A DNA stretch of 64,000 bases from Sphaerosporella brunnea (Eukaryota; Ascomycota; Pezizomycetes; Pezizales; Pyronemataceae), in NCBI GenBank assembly GCA_008704415.1, contig VXIS01000156.1:1-64000 (forward strand), in the 5' to 3' direction. The notes under the pieces are model-generated. The model searched no databases. It had not been told where the DNA came from and saw nothing but the letters and a program-made list of their open reading frames with translations. A program made the position numbers and the translations under genes. Positions 28,277 through 39,878 of the stretch are shown in pieces. Position 1 is the first letter of the stretch. Each line of letters starts with the position of its first letter.

Positions 28277-31135
28277 CTAGCCACTCGCCGTTGTGCCGTA
28301 AATGGCCTGGTCGCGCATCGCGCACTCGCATCGCTTCCAGCCGGTGTACGGCGCCTTGGGCGGAACGAGAGCCTGCACTGAATAAGCTGCCGCGATGGAA
28401 GCGGGCACCAAGAAGACGCTCACCGGATCCTGGCCGTGAGCCTCCGTGAATGCCGTGCTGAGCCCGTCCGTTTTGAGGCCGTGGCGTTGCGCGAGCGTGA
28501 GCTTAAAAATTAAAAATACGGCGCGCGGTGGCTGCAACGAATCGTCGACCGTGAGTGAGTCGATAGCTGTCGTGGTTGTGCGGTCGGGGCGCAGAGCAGT
28601 GTTCTCGATCGCCAGCCAGCCGGGCTGGGCTGCGTTGGGCTGCTCCATGGGCTGTCGCTCGGGTAAGGAGAATGGACGTCGTTGTTGCTTCACTGGTTAT
28701 CACTCTGTGCCGATTCGCGACTTTTGCATGCAACGACGCAGCCCGGCTTTTGGGCCGGCTATTGAGAACACTGCCGCAGATAGGTTCTCGCCGGCGATTT
28801 GTTGAACGCGGGAGAGCCGACAGCTCTTGCTGCGTCGAGAAGGTTTGGCTACCTGGGTTGAGTTCCAGGTGAAGCTTCTTCTCCTCCGCAGTGTCAGTTT
28901 CGCCCGCTGATATGCAGACCAGCTCAGGACCTTTCTCAGCTACTCGTGCACCCGGCCTTCAAAGCCCCAGCCCAAGCCGCTCCGCATTTTTAACGATCCC
29001 GGGGGATTGCGGCAGAGTGTTCTGTCTTCGATTGAGGCGCGAGCTGCAGCGTTCATCCCGATCATACGGCCCAGGTAAGCGTTCATGACGCGTAGGGTGT
29101 ATTCGGGCGAGATGAATCGGTATCCTTTGTGGGGGACAGGATCGATCCGAATCAGCGAATGCGATTCCGCCAGGTCGAAGTGGTTCTCGACGTGTGCCGA
29201 CAAGCCGTGTCTCAAGAGCTCGATCGCCTTCGATTGAAGCTCGCCCAGAAGGGTCCGAACACGTATTCCCCGGGCATCGGAGCCACGCTTGGACGTCGCC
29301 TGAAGAGTGACGGCGTCTTCTTTCCAATATTCAGCGTTTTCGTCGGACAAAACCGCCTGGGAGTCGTCTTCCAAGTCTTCGGCGTTGCCATCTGCATCTG
29401 CCTCGGCGTCATCCTTGATGTCGGCGAGGCCGTCGCCTGTGTCTGAATCGTCGGAGGCCGATTCGCTGTCGTCTGTATTCCGAGCACCCATCAATGTATT
29501 GATGATTAGCCCGGGAATAGGCCCAAACATGGTGAAAAGGTTGTACATGGTGCGCAGATCCGACTTTTTCAAGAAACGCCTGTAGAGTATCAGTTGTCAG
29601 TCATCACGACCAAGGGTTCAAGTTACCCACCCGGTGCAGACCATCTCCTCCCACGACCAAAGAGCCATGTAAAGGGTTTCTGCTTGGTTGTGTTTCTCTA
29701 TGGCTTTCGTGTTGGCTGCGTTCGGCGAGGTGGCAATCAACAGGAACCAATCGTGTTCGTCGGTGCGGCGGGACAGGCCGATGGGCTTACGATCACAGAG
29801 CACCCAAATGCTGGAGTTGCAAGCTACCTCCTCCGTAAAGAATGGAACGAACCGGACTCCATGTTTGTCGAACAGGATGTGGCCGGCTTCGGATTCTGTC
29901 GCCGCATACTGGACGATTGTTGGCAGCGCATTCAACAGGCGTTCTACCAGTACGTAGCTGAGGAACCACGTTTTCCCGATCCCGGGGTTCCCCGAGATTA
30001 TGACCGCTTTGTCGTCGACTGGCCGGGAATTGTCAAGTATGACGCCACTACGAACGGTGCGCGTGCCGTCGGGGTTGGTGACGACCTCTGATCCGCGTTC
30101 CTTTGGACGGTGTTTCTCCCGAGCGTTGATATAGTTCCACGCCTCGACGTAAGCCTTGCGAACCAACATCGAATTCGTGAGACACGGCAAAACCCTCTTT
30201 GCAACCTCAACCCCGGTTACAGTCGAAATGTACTGATCGACGAGCGGGGTCAGGTCGAGGTGGGTACAGTTCACCTCCTCGGAGGTGTCTTCAACCCCAA
30301 ATCTGTGAACCCTAACCGTGCGAGTCTGGAATATGACCCCGCGGACATCGCCGTCCTTGCCCCAAAGCGTCGAATGGAGAATCTGCGCGTTGCAGAGATG
30401 ACGGCTGTACTCGCCGGGCATCGTGCAGGTCCTCTTCGGTTCGGGCTGCTCCATCTCGGGGGACGGGCCGCGGCTCTCTGTATCGCGTTTAGCCCGCTGG
30501 CCCGGAACACCGCCGCGGGATCCAAACACCCGCATGGGTTCGCGCGGAATGCGAAGCGTAGCCGGCGCGGGGTTCTCTGCTGGCAGCCCAGCCTCGGGCG
30601 GCGAAGCATCCCGGATGTCTTTCGCCCAGTAGCGGAGTTCGAGGCGGGCACCAAAGCTCGCCAGAGCCGGTCGATACGCGTCGAGCGTGGCGTCGGCGGC
30701 TCCCATCAGCACGAACAGCTCGCCGTCGATCTCAGCCTGCCTGAACTCCGCCCACGTCTGCGCGGGCCAGGCGGCGCGGGTGGCCAGGTACCGACACAGT
30801 TCGGCGGCGCTCCAGCGCCGGACGGTGTCGCGGTGGGGCAGAGGGCTGGCTGCGGACTCGGTCGCTGCGCTGCTGCCCCGGATCTCGTGCGCCCAGCAGA
30901 GGAGCCGATGGCTGGCACCCACGCTCAATCCCGCCGATGTGTACCCGCCGAATGTGGTGTCGCCGGATCCTAGACGTAGGAAGAGGTCGCCGCGGATGTC
31001 GGCCTGCTTGAACGCCTCCCAGGCCTGCGGTGACAACGTGGCAGGGCGGCTGCGGGCGTATTGGTAGAGCTCGGCTGCGCTCCATCTCTTGACGGTGGCG
31101 GCGGAAGGTATCGCGCTGATTGTGGAGCTGCTCAT
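28277..31135 (-). pseudogene. Tandem-SAM plus Crinkler/RHS-type P-loop ATPase gene, broken
   Basis: Exon 1 (29631-31135, ATG at 31135-31133) begins with two SAM-like domains (KRWSAAELYQYARS...LLCWAHEIRG and RRWSAAELCRYLAT...LRYWAKDIR). After a linker it carries a Walker A motif (IISGNPGIGKTWFL), as in the NTPase of Crinkler/retrotransposon-hot-spot proteins. A 51-nt intron (29580-29630) joins it to a second exon (GRFLKKSDLRTMYNLF) containing an Asp/Glu-rich stretch. Downstream, frames shift at least twice. A MITE (28597-28773) interrupts the C-terminal region, which has the family pattern around LTLAQRHGLKTDGL and SVFLVPASIAAAYSVQALV. In this family the C-terminus resembles a nuclease. Family members are known as nuclear or secreted effectors and in inter-organism conflict. 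Here the gene is probably dead, although exon 1 is intact for over 500 codons. Confidence 0.75.
28597..28773. mobile_element. MITE inserted in the Crinkler-like gene (termini CAGTGTTCTC)
   Basis: This is a 177-bp element with inverted ends CAGTGTTCTC...GAGAACACTG extending inward through a GCCGGCCCAAAAGCCGGGC-like block. The flanking 8 bp (GCGCAGAG and CCGCAGAT) agree at 6 of 8 positions, consistent with an old hAT-type target duplication. A related element lies at 37177-37386. Confidence 0.7.
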
Positions 31136-31513
31136 GCCGTTTGGAAAGAAAACGCTTCAAGGGTGGAGGGAAGGTATCCTTGTGGGTCGAGGGTAAGGAC
31201 GGAGTGGTGAAAAGGACAGAAGAGGGAGTGGTGGAAGACCATGAGGACGTTTTCTGAAGTTGTTTGCACACCGATGGGAGTTTAATTATGATTCCTTTCT
31301 TTTTTGCTTTTTTCCCCCTTGATTTAAGTTTCCATTCCTCGTCTCCAAATGTTAACCTTCGACTGTTTCCAGCTGCAGTACTTTCGCTAGACGACGCTGG
31401 AGAACTTCCATCTAAGACTGTAGGTTTTGGCGTACCGCATATACGCCACTAAGCTAGAAATTCCGCCAACAAAGTTTGCGATATTGAAACTAGTTACAAG
31501 GAAATATGACACC
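31136..31513. other. Upstream region of the Crinkler-like gene
   Basis: There is no separate gene. It presumably holds the 5' flank of the minus-strand gene starting at 31135. No defined promoter motif can be supported. Confidence 0.3.
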
Positions 31514-31796
31514 TACCGTATCTTCCCGGCTTGAAGCAGCCCGGGCCGGAGGGGTGGGGGTGGAAAGGTTGGGAACGCCGAGCGTGTTCTATTGGTTGGA
31601 TTAGACGTCGCGGTCACAATCTGAGTTTCGTCCACAACTTTAATGATGATCAAAAGGCACTGTAATGGTTCTGCTGCTGTAAATAAAAATTAGATACAGC
31701 ATCGCCCGCGCGCGAGTCTTTAGAAATTAACTTTTTGATAGCTTGGCAACACCCCCACCCCTCCGGCCCGCGCTGCTTCAAACCGGGAAGATACGG
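31514..31796. mobile_element. MITE with long inverted termini and a 9-bp target duplication
   Basis: The ends read TACCGTATCTTCCCGG and, inverted, CCGGGAAGATACGG, and continue for about 45 bp (TTGAAGCAGC, GGGCCGGAGGGGTGGGGGTG). The direct repeat TATGACACC occurs immediately outside both ends (31505-31513 and 31797-31805). A 9-bp duplication suggests a Mutator-like source, unlike the TA-flanked MITEs. There is no coding capacity. Confidence 0.8.
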
Positions 31797-31805
31797 TATG
31801 ACACC

Positions 31806-32693
31806 GATGCGTGTTTCCAAGAAGCACGTATCACTGCCGCTCAGGTTCTCAAGTACAGAAAGCTTCGCCTTCTCTGAAATTCCGGAATGCCGATGAATGA
31901 GGCTTTAGCACCCCAACCGGACGCGTGACAACAGCTTGAACATGCTTTTCTATTCCAAGAGCCAGCGCCGCATTGCTTCAGCGCCCACGACCCTAACTCC
32001 GGTGCTGTGTTCCTGCAGGAAGCAAGTGAATGGGTGTCCGCACACAGAGCTGGAGAGAGCGAGAACGCCACGGGCAGGTTTTTTCAATGCCCGCATATCG
32101 ATACCTAGTCCATTAGCGTGACCACACCCTCACCGCACCCGCTGCCGATTCTCTCGCCGGTTTGGGGCGATACGTAGACCTCTCGCCCACGATATGGGGG
32201 ATTACCTGCATCAACCAATCGACAAGTACCTATACTCCGCCATCCTGTTGTATGCTTTGCTGCTTCGGCGCGAGGGCATCAAGGCCCTGCGGAATACGTT
32301 ACATATGTGGACACGGATAATCATGTAACACGGTGCTATCCTTGTATGCCAGAATTGCTGAGGACAAACGACCGATAGTCTACCATCGATTGACGATCCG
32401 CTGTCAAGGTGGAGGTCCGTAGGTAGCAGCAATACTTTGGAGGCCGCACAGCCAGCCGAGTGTCGTGTGCAATCTCGCAGCCTCCAATGGAGGAAAGGAG
32501 GTGCATCAGTTAAATGCAGGCTCACTCAAGGGCAAGGAAGCTCCAAACTCTCCGCGCCATGGGTGATGTAGGAAGCTTTTCTGAGTCAGGAGAAGGTTTG
32601 TTTATTTTTGTTGTAAGCGACCGCACACCTGACCTGCCCACTAAGTATTGGCAACTGTAGCGAGTGATTTCTGGTGTACACGAGTGATTTCTA
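31806..32693. other. No gene recognised
   Basis: Short frames only. Nothing shows a domain, a tRNA fold or a repeat relationship within the window. Confidence 0.3.
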
Positions 32694-33242
32694 GTGAAGC
32701 GCCGCCGCAAGCCTTTTTTCCAGCCCGCGCTGCCTCGTCCACCCCTCGTCCACCATTGCCGGCGCCCCAATCGCCCCCTTCCGCTCGCTCTTTTCCCGCG
32801 AGCGGATACACATTTTATCACTCGATTCTCCTGCAATTGGACCCCCGAGGGCAGGTTACAGGATTCCGCCACCACAGGTTGGAGGATGGTCCTTCCTTAC
32901 CTTCCGCACGTACCCGCCACGTTTACCGCCACCACCTTCTGGCGACACCAAGCTCCTCGTTCTTTTGCCCCCGAGCACGGCCTTTTACAACATCCTCAAG
33001 GGGTCTCTTGCAACACCGGTGGCACGGCGAACACGGTGGCAGATCGCTACATCCCCAGCGACCGCTACCGCGACCGCAGCAGGAGTCCCCACTACCAGGA
33101 GCCTAGGTACAGGAGCCGTAAGCGCAGTCGCAGTCGGGACCGCCGCTTCGAGTTCTCAGATATCGCCGCAACGGGCCACCGGGAAAGAAGTCACCTCGGC
33201 CAATACGATCTCTGCTTTCGGGCATCTGCTCACCGGGACTGA
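32694..33242 (+). other. Open frame with an Arg/Ser-rich segment, possible gene fragment
   Basis: The 3' half of this frame reads ADRYIPSDRYRDRSRSPHYQ followed by further RS and RD dipeptides (about 33033-33150). Its third-position C bias suggests real coding. The text looks like the N-terminus of an RS-rich RNA-binding protein, but the expected ATG before ADRY is ACG GTG. The upstream half looks non-coding. It may be a pseudogene fragment or an exon of an unrecognised gene. Confidence 0.3.
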
Positions 33243-33279
33243 CCATACCTGCTGCGATCCGATAACCTCGCTGCGCTGA

Positions 33280-33447
33280 TGCCGCAGCCCACTGCTGAGT
33301 TCATGGGACTCTACTCACTTTGTTTGGGTGGTCCTCTCAATTCTGGGCTTCTTCGTCGGGTTCAATGTCCTCCACATTGCCTGGGGAAAGGCTGGTGTTC
33401 CGGCCGAGGCCGCTGCAGGCAAGGAGAAGGTGACAGTGCTTGAGTGA
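33280..33447 (+). other. Short open frame with one membrane segment, possible 3' exon
   Basis: The frame ends at TGA 33445-33447 and contains a clear hydrophobic helix (FVWVVLSILGFFVGFNVLHI) followed by an Ala/Lys-rich tail (AGVPAEAAAGKEK). It lacks its own ATG and may be the last exon of a small membrane protein. I cannot connect it confidently to an upstream exon or name it. Confidence 0.3.
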
Positions 33448-34798
33448 TTTCCAGGTATCGGACGTTTGGCTGGTTTGTTCTGTTCTCGTTGTTTTTCCCT
33501 TGGTGTGCTCGTTGCTTGTACCTGTTCCCCTTACAGCCATAAAAGAAAAGAAAAAAAAAAAGAAAAAAAAACACCCCCCCTTTCGTTTCTTCTTTCCTCC
33601 TTTTTCGCGCTTTCTTCCATTTTACATATATCTTTAATTTTTTTTTTAAATTTTTCTTTCATACAGTACCATAAGGCCCCTGTTTCTGTCGGCCGCAGGC
33701 GTTCTGGATTTACTTGAACGCGGTACTATTTCCGCATGATTGATAATTTTGCCGTCATATAAATAATTTATTGTCATAACTGCGCACTTCATCAAAGATC
33801 GTCCATCAATGGCATTCACATCAGCACGCTGTGTTTTTTTTTTTTTTCGTGTTCACTTTAACGCTGCTTTCCTATTGGTCATGTACCGGGTTCAACCAAC
33901 GCGAGATTTGACGTCAATCGGGTTAGGCTACAGCATATATGCAGGATATGTACAGCATTCTCCTCAACACGCACTGTTCTCAATTCGGTGTGATGTCAAT
34001 GCCGAGTGATATCTCCCTGCGGTGAAAAAAAAAAAAAGAAAAAAAAAAATCCAATGCAGTCCCTTCGTCCAACAACTCCTTTGGGTGACGGCCCTGCTGG
34101 CGGCAAAAGAAGGTGCGATATCGTACCCCATGAGTTTCTTGATTCATGAGTGGCTCCTGCACCCATTTTCCTTTTTTTTATCTCCGGCAGCGACCATCTG
34201 TGCCAAAAGCCTGCGTGGCTTGCACCAAAACCCCCGCTTTAAGCGTATCAGCTGGAGGTTAAGGAATGCCTGAACCTGAAGCAGCCATTTAATATCTGCT
34301 GCACCTTGGTTAATCGTGGGCCGAAGAGTTTTCGATTTTAAAATCCGCTTGAAATCTTGACTGGGTGGATCCACGATTAGCCCACGCTGTGTTTGAGCTT
34401 GAAGTCACAAACCCTAGCGCAAAATCACTTCTTTTGGTTTATCGGTCCTCTGATCAGAAGGTTTTCGGTGGCGCGGCCAGTCTGACTGTGCAATATTGAC
34501 CTTATCTCTAGACATGCCTGCTGGGAACGAGACCCTACTCTGCGCCCCCTACGCCTATCTTCAGCCGTTTCCTTAATCTAAAACCCGCAAATCGTCCCAT
34601 GATCAATGAGAATAATTTTCGCCATCTTGTAGCCGCGTTGTTTGATCAATTCAGACGGTTTCGCGCGACGAAGATTCTTTACTCACAAGAGCGCACTCGG
34701 GCCGTGCCGCTGCCGACGAAGACCCCACCAAAATAAATCGGGCGTCAACAGGGTAACTCCAAACTAGCGAAGGTCCAGGTTTAAAGTGCAGCGCACTA
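33448..34798. other. No gene recognised
   Basis: AT-rich sequence with several A/T runs (33547-33572, 33639-33650, 34025-34050). No supported features are seen. Confidence 0.3.
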
Positions 34799-35066
34799 CT
34801 CGCCAATTTCAAAAGTATTCGGACACTGGATTTTACCCGGCTTTCGACAGGGGGAGACACAACGTCACGAAAAAATCGTATTACTCAATTGTGGTCCAAA
34901 AAAAGTGAGTATGCTAAAAAAAAAAAAGAGGAACATGGAGAGAATCGAGTGTAGTAGATAGAAAGCGAAATTGTGCTAAAAAAAAAAAAAGCGGGAAACC
35001 ATCCTGAGATCACCCTGTCCAAAGCCGGGTAAAATCGAGTGTCCGAATACTTTTGAAATTGGCGAG
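34799..35066. mobile_element. MITE, TA-flanked, about 55-bp inverted termini
   Basis: The ends are CTCGCCAATTTCAAAAGTATT and its complement, and the pairing continues through TTTTACCCGGCTTTCGACAGG. TA dinucleotides flank both ends (34797-34798 and 35067-35068), as in Tc1/mariner insertions. The centre contains two A-runs. There is no coding capacity. Confidence 0.8.
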
Positions 35067-35068
35067 TA

Positions 35069-37176
35069 AACGCAGGCCCAGTCGCCATTTTAGTGTGCCA
35101 AGACGCCAAGATGGATGCTAAGGCGATCATGGACATGAGTATTGCCGCTAGCCAACTTCAGCAGTGAGCTCTTGAACCTTGTTTGACAGCTCCAGAGCGT
35201 GGCTGGGGCAGTGGACGAAGAGGTAGACCACGCGGATCCCGCGCAGAACGTGGCGGACGGCAAACTTCCTCAACGGGGCCCTCTGACCTCACCAATCATG
35301 GACGATGACTCGCTTGGCTCGGCGTCATGGGTGGCACCCCCAGAGCGCAGTAGAGGCCGCAGCCAGAGAGGGAGGCTAAGAGGGCCACGTCAGATACGTG
35401 TTGGGCGTCCAAAGGGCCCTCCAAACAGCCAAAATCCACCTCGATCACAGCAGGCGACTCGCCCGGCTCGGCACTTGCGCTCTCACAGTCTCTGATCGTC
35501 TGTTTGCGGGTGCACACGTGGGTTGACAAGCGGGGGATCAGGAAGCCTCTTCTGGTAAGCAGCCTGCAAATTGAATACTGTTTATAAAAATCACAATCAC
35601 AGAAATCACAGATGACGACTCGCATTTGAAAAGGCGGCAGCTGACGAGCCTGGGAGCAGAAGCAGTGTGAGGCTTGCAGAGAAAGCGGCGCGTCACGAAG
35701 CGCTTAGTGGGACTGAGGTCGGGGATGAGGATGGGCGATGGTATCGAATTTAAGTTTCGGTGGCAGAGGAGTTCTAGATTGGAGACCCGCGGAATACAGT
35801 AGTCTATACCGCACCAAACCCAAAGGCGCGCCAATATACGTCTTGGTGCGCGCGCTTACCATTTTAGAGGGGTGACACCTTCGACAACCGCATTAACCGC
35901 CGTGAAATGCCAAGCCTGCGCTTTGGCATACCGAAAACCCGCACGCTTCGGCTTCACGATGTTTTTGTGGTGTGTGTGTTCGCTCTACCAGGCGAAGTAG
36001 AGTGTACGGTTTCGATTCAACACCTCATGTGCATCCGCGATTCGCCTGCTACCACTCAGTATTAACCTCAGCCGATACTCGTCGGAATGAACGTTTAATG
36101 CTAGTTAGCAAGGCGGTAGCGCTTGCAGTGAGCTCCCCCATTGAGACGGAACGGAACTATATCGTGCAAAGCGTGCGAGTGATATGATCGACTCAAGTCC
36201 GCAACCCGTAACAGGGGCCCGCTCTGTGGGTAGGCAGAGGCACCACCACACTTGACTGCCGGTAACTTGGACTCCTCCGGCGCACCGATATGGTCTTGAT
36301 GGTCGTGCGGGGTAATAGTTTTAGGCGAAGGCGTTCCATATCGAACGTTAGAAGCGGGCGTGCATACGGGCGGAGGAATGCACATGGCTGTGGGCAGGTC
36401 GGGGAGGGAGTACGTCAAGTCGATATAGGGATTACTTTCACTGGAGGGTTGGAGGAGGCCTTGGGTTTTCGATTCACTCTTTCACATTCCTCTTTCCTTT
36501 GTCGCTTTTCTTTAGAAGGGCTTGCAGGCACCAGCAGTAGGCTTAGTCCTAAGGTGTAGCACAGTCTCTTCTCTTCCATATGTCATGGCCGCAAGCGGCC
36601 GAATAGATCGATGTTCTATGCAAAAAACAACCATCTATACGTGCTGTATAGAGCCAATGACTAGAGGACCCCCTGTCTACAGCATCGGTCTATTTGGCGC
36701 CGATAGAACGCCAGCAATCAGGTCGAAACTTCAAACCTGGCGGATAGGGGCTTGTTCTATTCGGTCACAGTGGAGCGACGGGAAGCCACTCACTGTAAGC
36801 ATATTTTGTGGAGTTATGATTTCTGTTACCGCCGGTATTTTGGGGGGGGCGGGGGTGGGGGTGGGGGATATAGTCTCCCTATCGTGCAAAGAGTACGTCT
36901 ATCACGCGATAAAATTAACGTGTCATATTGCATGACTTGTACGGGTGAGTCGCGGATTGCGTGAGGGTAGCCTAATGCGTGCGTGGACACAACGTCTTTA
37001 AAGCCTTCATTCAAGCCCCCCGACGCTTTCCGATAGAGTCACTGAAGTCTGCCAAACGCCCCAACCATGCGTGAACTATTCAAATAATGAGCCAAAACTG
37101 CCTCAACGACGTTCATGGTAAGGAGCAGGGTGAGGCGAGAGATGGCGGGACAGGCAGGGGAGGGGAAGACTGAGCA
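35069..37176. other. No gene recognised; contains a G-rich tract
   Basis: No protein family is visible. A run of G-blocks at 36841-36868 (GGGGGGG, GGGGG, GGGGG, GGGGG separated by one or two bases) could form a G-quadruplex on the plus strand. Confidence 0.35.
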
Positions 37177-37386
37177 CAGTGTTCCTAATAGCCAGCCCGC
37201 CCGTCGGGCTGATCGAAAAGACGGGTGGGCTTTTTGGGCTGCAGCCCACGTCGGGCTGGCTGGCGGGCTTCCAGCGGATGCAGGGATCATGAGCTGTGGG
37301 GAATGGAGCAACAGCTACACAGAAACACTCTTGGAGTCCGTCCACCCGCACAGCCGGGCTTTTTGGGCCGGCTATTAGGAACACTG
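37177..37386. mobile_element. MITE with termini CAGTGTTCCTAATAGCC
   Basis: Inverted ends at 37177 onward and 37386 backward (CAGTGTTCCTAATAGCC, then a G/C-rich GGGCTTTTTGGGCC-type block). It belongs to the same family as the element in the Crinkler-like gene (28597-28773). The flanking octamers do not match, so the duplication is lost or an end is rearranged. Confidence 0.65.
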
Positions 37387-37488
37387 CGCTACGGCATACC
37401 GAGCTTATTGGGAGACTTCGCGCAAGGATCTGGAAGGGCTTAGAAGTCAGAACCCGTGTCTGAAAGGGTCCCCCCATTCCCGTTGGGC

Positions 37489-37607
37489 TACCGTATTATC
37501 TCGGTACTAAGGCAATGTGGCAAAGTCACTGCGCTCTGTGGGGAAGTCACTCAGCCTCCTGGCAAAGTCACTTAGCCACATTGCCTTGTTACCGGGATAA
37601 TACGGTA
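37489..37607. mobile_element. MITE with termini TACCGTATTATC, TA-flanked
   Basis: The inverted ends TACCGTATTATC continue inward (AAGGCAATGTGGC against GCCACATTGCCTT). The internal motif GTGGCAAAGTCACTGCGC is shared with the MITE at 24289-24411, although the outer termini of the two differ. Confidence 0.75.
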
Positions 37608-38429
37608 GTTTTCGAAAGTAAAGCGATCGCTGCCTTCACACCACCACCGGTCGAGGGTGACGTCACGGCCGATGTTTTACGGCTATTCGGAACGACCACC
37701 GTCCCAATCACTTGCGCGACCCAGATTTTTGGACGTCTAGAAGTCTGAATAGACCCCCCCCCCTTCGTTTCGTCTGGAACGCCGATTTTCCGGAAAAATA
37801 AGGTTTTCAAAGCTTCCAGCTCCTTCAAACGGCTGCGGGAAGCCTTCCATTATTATGTGGTTGCCACAGGCAACAACCACCCGCACCCTGAGCGGCGAGG
37901 ATTATCACCACAGCCAAACAACACAACACAGCAACTCCGTCGCTTCGGCTTCACCAGCTGTTCCTCAGCCAGTAGGCATTCAGGGAGCAGGCAGCGCCCA
38001 CCCACGCATGTGCAAACTTTCGGAATGTTAAGATTTACCGAACAATACTGGAAACTGATAGGAAGAAGTGGGAGTCTCGTTGCCACTGATTTGAACGACA
38101 CAATGTTTCGGAATCTGTTCGAGTAGCCAGGCCGTCTTGTTTATTGATAAACACTCTGCTCTCCGTGATAGATGTGCGACGTCCACCACCATGAGACGTT
38201 GACGTCGTGGAAGTGGTGGCGTATTGCAGCACAGCACTGTATGCGTTGCTAAAACTGTTGGAAAACCTTTGGTAACGGGCTCAAAACGGCTGGACGGTTC
38301 CAACCATCGGGCAACGCTTGAAAAATGCACTGAAATCGTTTTTGAACCCCCTCGCCCCCCTCCCCCGCCACTCCGGCTTTTGCAACAGCAGATGTCGTAT
38401 TTTTTGTAGCGAAAGGCTGGCTTTTCGGT
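37608..38429. other. No gene recognised
   Basis: No conserved frame, RNA gene or repeat is seen in this stretch. Confidence 0.3.
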
Positions 38430-38606
38430 AGGGCGCACCCTCCATAAATAAAAAAACTTACAGCCTACTAGCCTTCCAGTGCCGGCAATCGAAAAACGCA
38501 TTATCCTTTTACCTTCCCTCCGTTTCGTGAGATCAGCGGGCAGCCCTTCTCGAAAAGAGTACTTCCTCCGAGTCCTTCGAGTCATCATGTGTCACTCATG
38601 AGTAAC
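38430..38606 (+). repeat. Dispersed repeat S, copy 1
   Basis: About 180 bp from GGGCGCACCCTCCAT to TGTGTCACTCAT are repeated in inverted orientation at 46686-46862 with high similarity, for example CGAAAAACGCATTATCC and TACCTTCCCTCCGTTTC. The repeat has no terminal inverted repeats and no coding capacity. Confidence 0.8.
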
Positions 38607-38704
38607 TCCTCGCGGAAATTCTCAAATTTTGCATAAAGCGCTCCGCCATTCGTTCCAAAAAAAATACGGTACCATAGAGAGACATGTGCTTTTTTCATGT
38701 GAAG

Positions 38705-39563
38705 TCATCCAACTTTTACACTGTCAGCAGGCAAAATGGCTGTTCCACCTCCGACTTCCGCAGTAACTACAAACATACCCGTCCTAGCCACCCCTCTCAA
38801 ATCAGTCCGGGCATGAAGCGGGGTAGTGTTGTTGCTCTGTGAGCCTGAGTCTGTGTCTTCTTCTTCATCACTATCAGGCACTACATAGCTGATGGCCGCT
38901 TCAATACCAGTTTTCAAGCGTGTGAGAGGGTAGGAGGGAGAAAGCTCGAATGAGCCTTATCCGTGAGTGCTTGCAACCGCCCTTCGGAGCGTGAGGGAGG
39001 TGTGGTGGTAGGTTGTAGTATGTGGAGGACGTCGTTCCCAGCATTTTGCTTTTACCAGCACCTCGATCGAGGAGCAGCTAAGCCACGGCCTCGCGCCCGT
39101 GCACCGACGCCACTACTCGTTGGCGGTCGAGACGTTGGCGCCCTCGTCGATGAGCAGCCGGGAAATATCCAGGTCTCCAAAAATGCACGCCTGGCGAAGT
39201 AACCTGTTTAAGCAGGCCTTTCCAACATCGGGGTTTGACGGGAATACGAACTTGAACATCCGACTGAGCCCAAACAGGCTGACCGTGGAAAACAGGGTTG
39301 TCGTCTTGTTGCTGCCAAAAAGCGTCGGTGTGGTAGTTGGTTGTAACACAGCACGTGCGGTGATATTTGAGCCATTCCTGGTAGTTAGTCCGTGATATGA
39401 ATGTATCCCAGAGACCAATCAAGATTTGACAGCTCTTTACGTCTTCAACGAGGGAGGTGTCATGGCCAAACACCGCCGAGTACAATAGGTAACGATCACT
39501 GTAGCCCCCTTCTTCGGTTTGAAGCTTGGTGTCATAATCAATCCAAGATGCCGGCGTGCACAA
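38705..39563 (-). pseudogene. Ankyrin-like gene relic
   Basis: A minus-strand frame contains LLRQACIFGDLDISRLLIDE and then GANVSTANEW, a good ankyrin repeat, at about 39105-39200. It is preceded by a non-repeat region (ILIGLWDTFISRTNYQEWL) in an overlapping frame. Frames are interrupted and no start-to-stop model holds. It is probably the decayed remains of a fungal ankyrin protein. Confidence 0.45.
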
Positions 39564-39878
39564 CGACGAAAGGCAGACCGCGATTCCGGAATTAGAATCG
39601 ACCTTAGGCAGTTTTGTCTATATGTATTCGTTGACGGAAAGATTTGCAAACCGGAAAACGTTCAAACGTTTGTCCAAAACGAGGAGGTTTTGGTGATTCT
39701 GCCGTTGAAATATGCGTCGATGGCTCGCTGGTTCCTCGTGAATGAAGGTCAGCCTTCTTCTTCTTGTTTGGTGATTTCGATCGTCCAGGTTTGAAGCAAG
39801 CGAAGAATCGATTTAGTTTCCTGGACTTCTTGTTTGAAATGTTCAGGATTTTGCTGGTATTCTGTTCCGCTGGTAAAG
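39564..39878. other. No gene recognised
   Basis: It contains a short Lys-rich minus-strand frame (KPGRSKSPNKKKK) of unknown meaning. Nothing else is supported. Confidence 0.25.

Noticed and set aside
28012..28331. Poly-Phe open frames on the minus strand
   Set aside because: They are produced by the 42-nt poly(A) run and have no other coding support.
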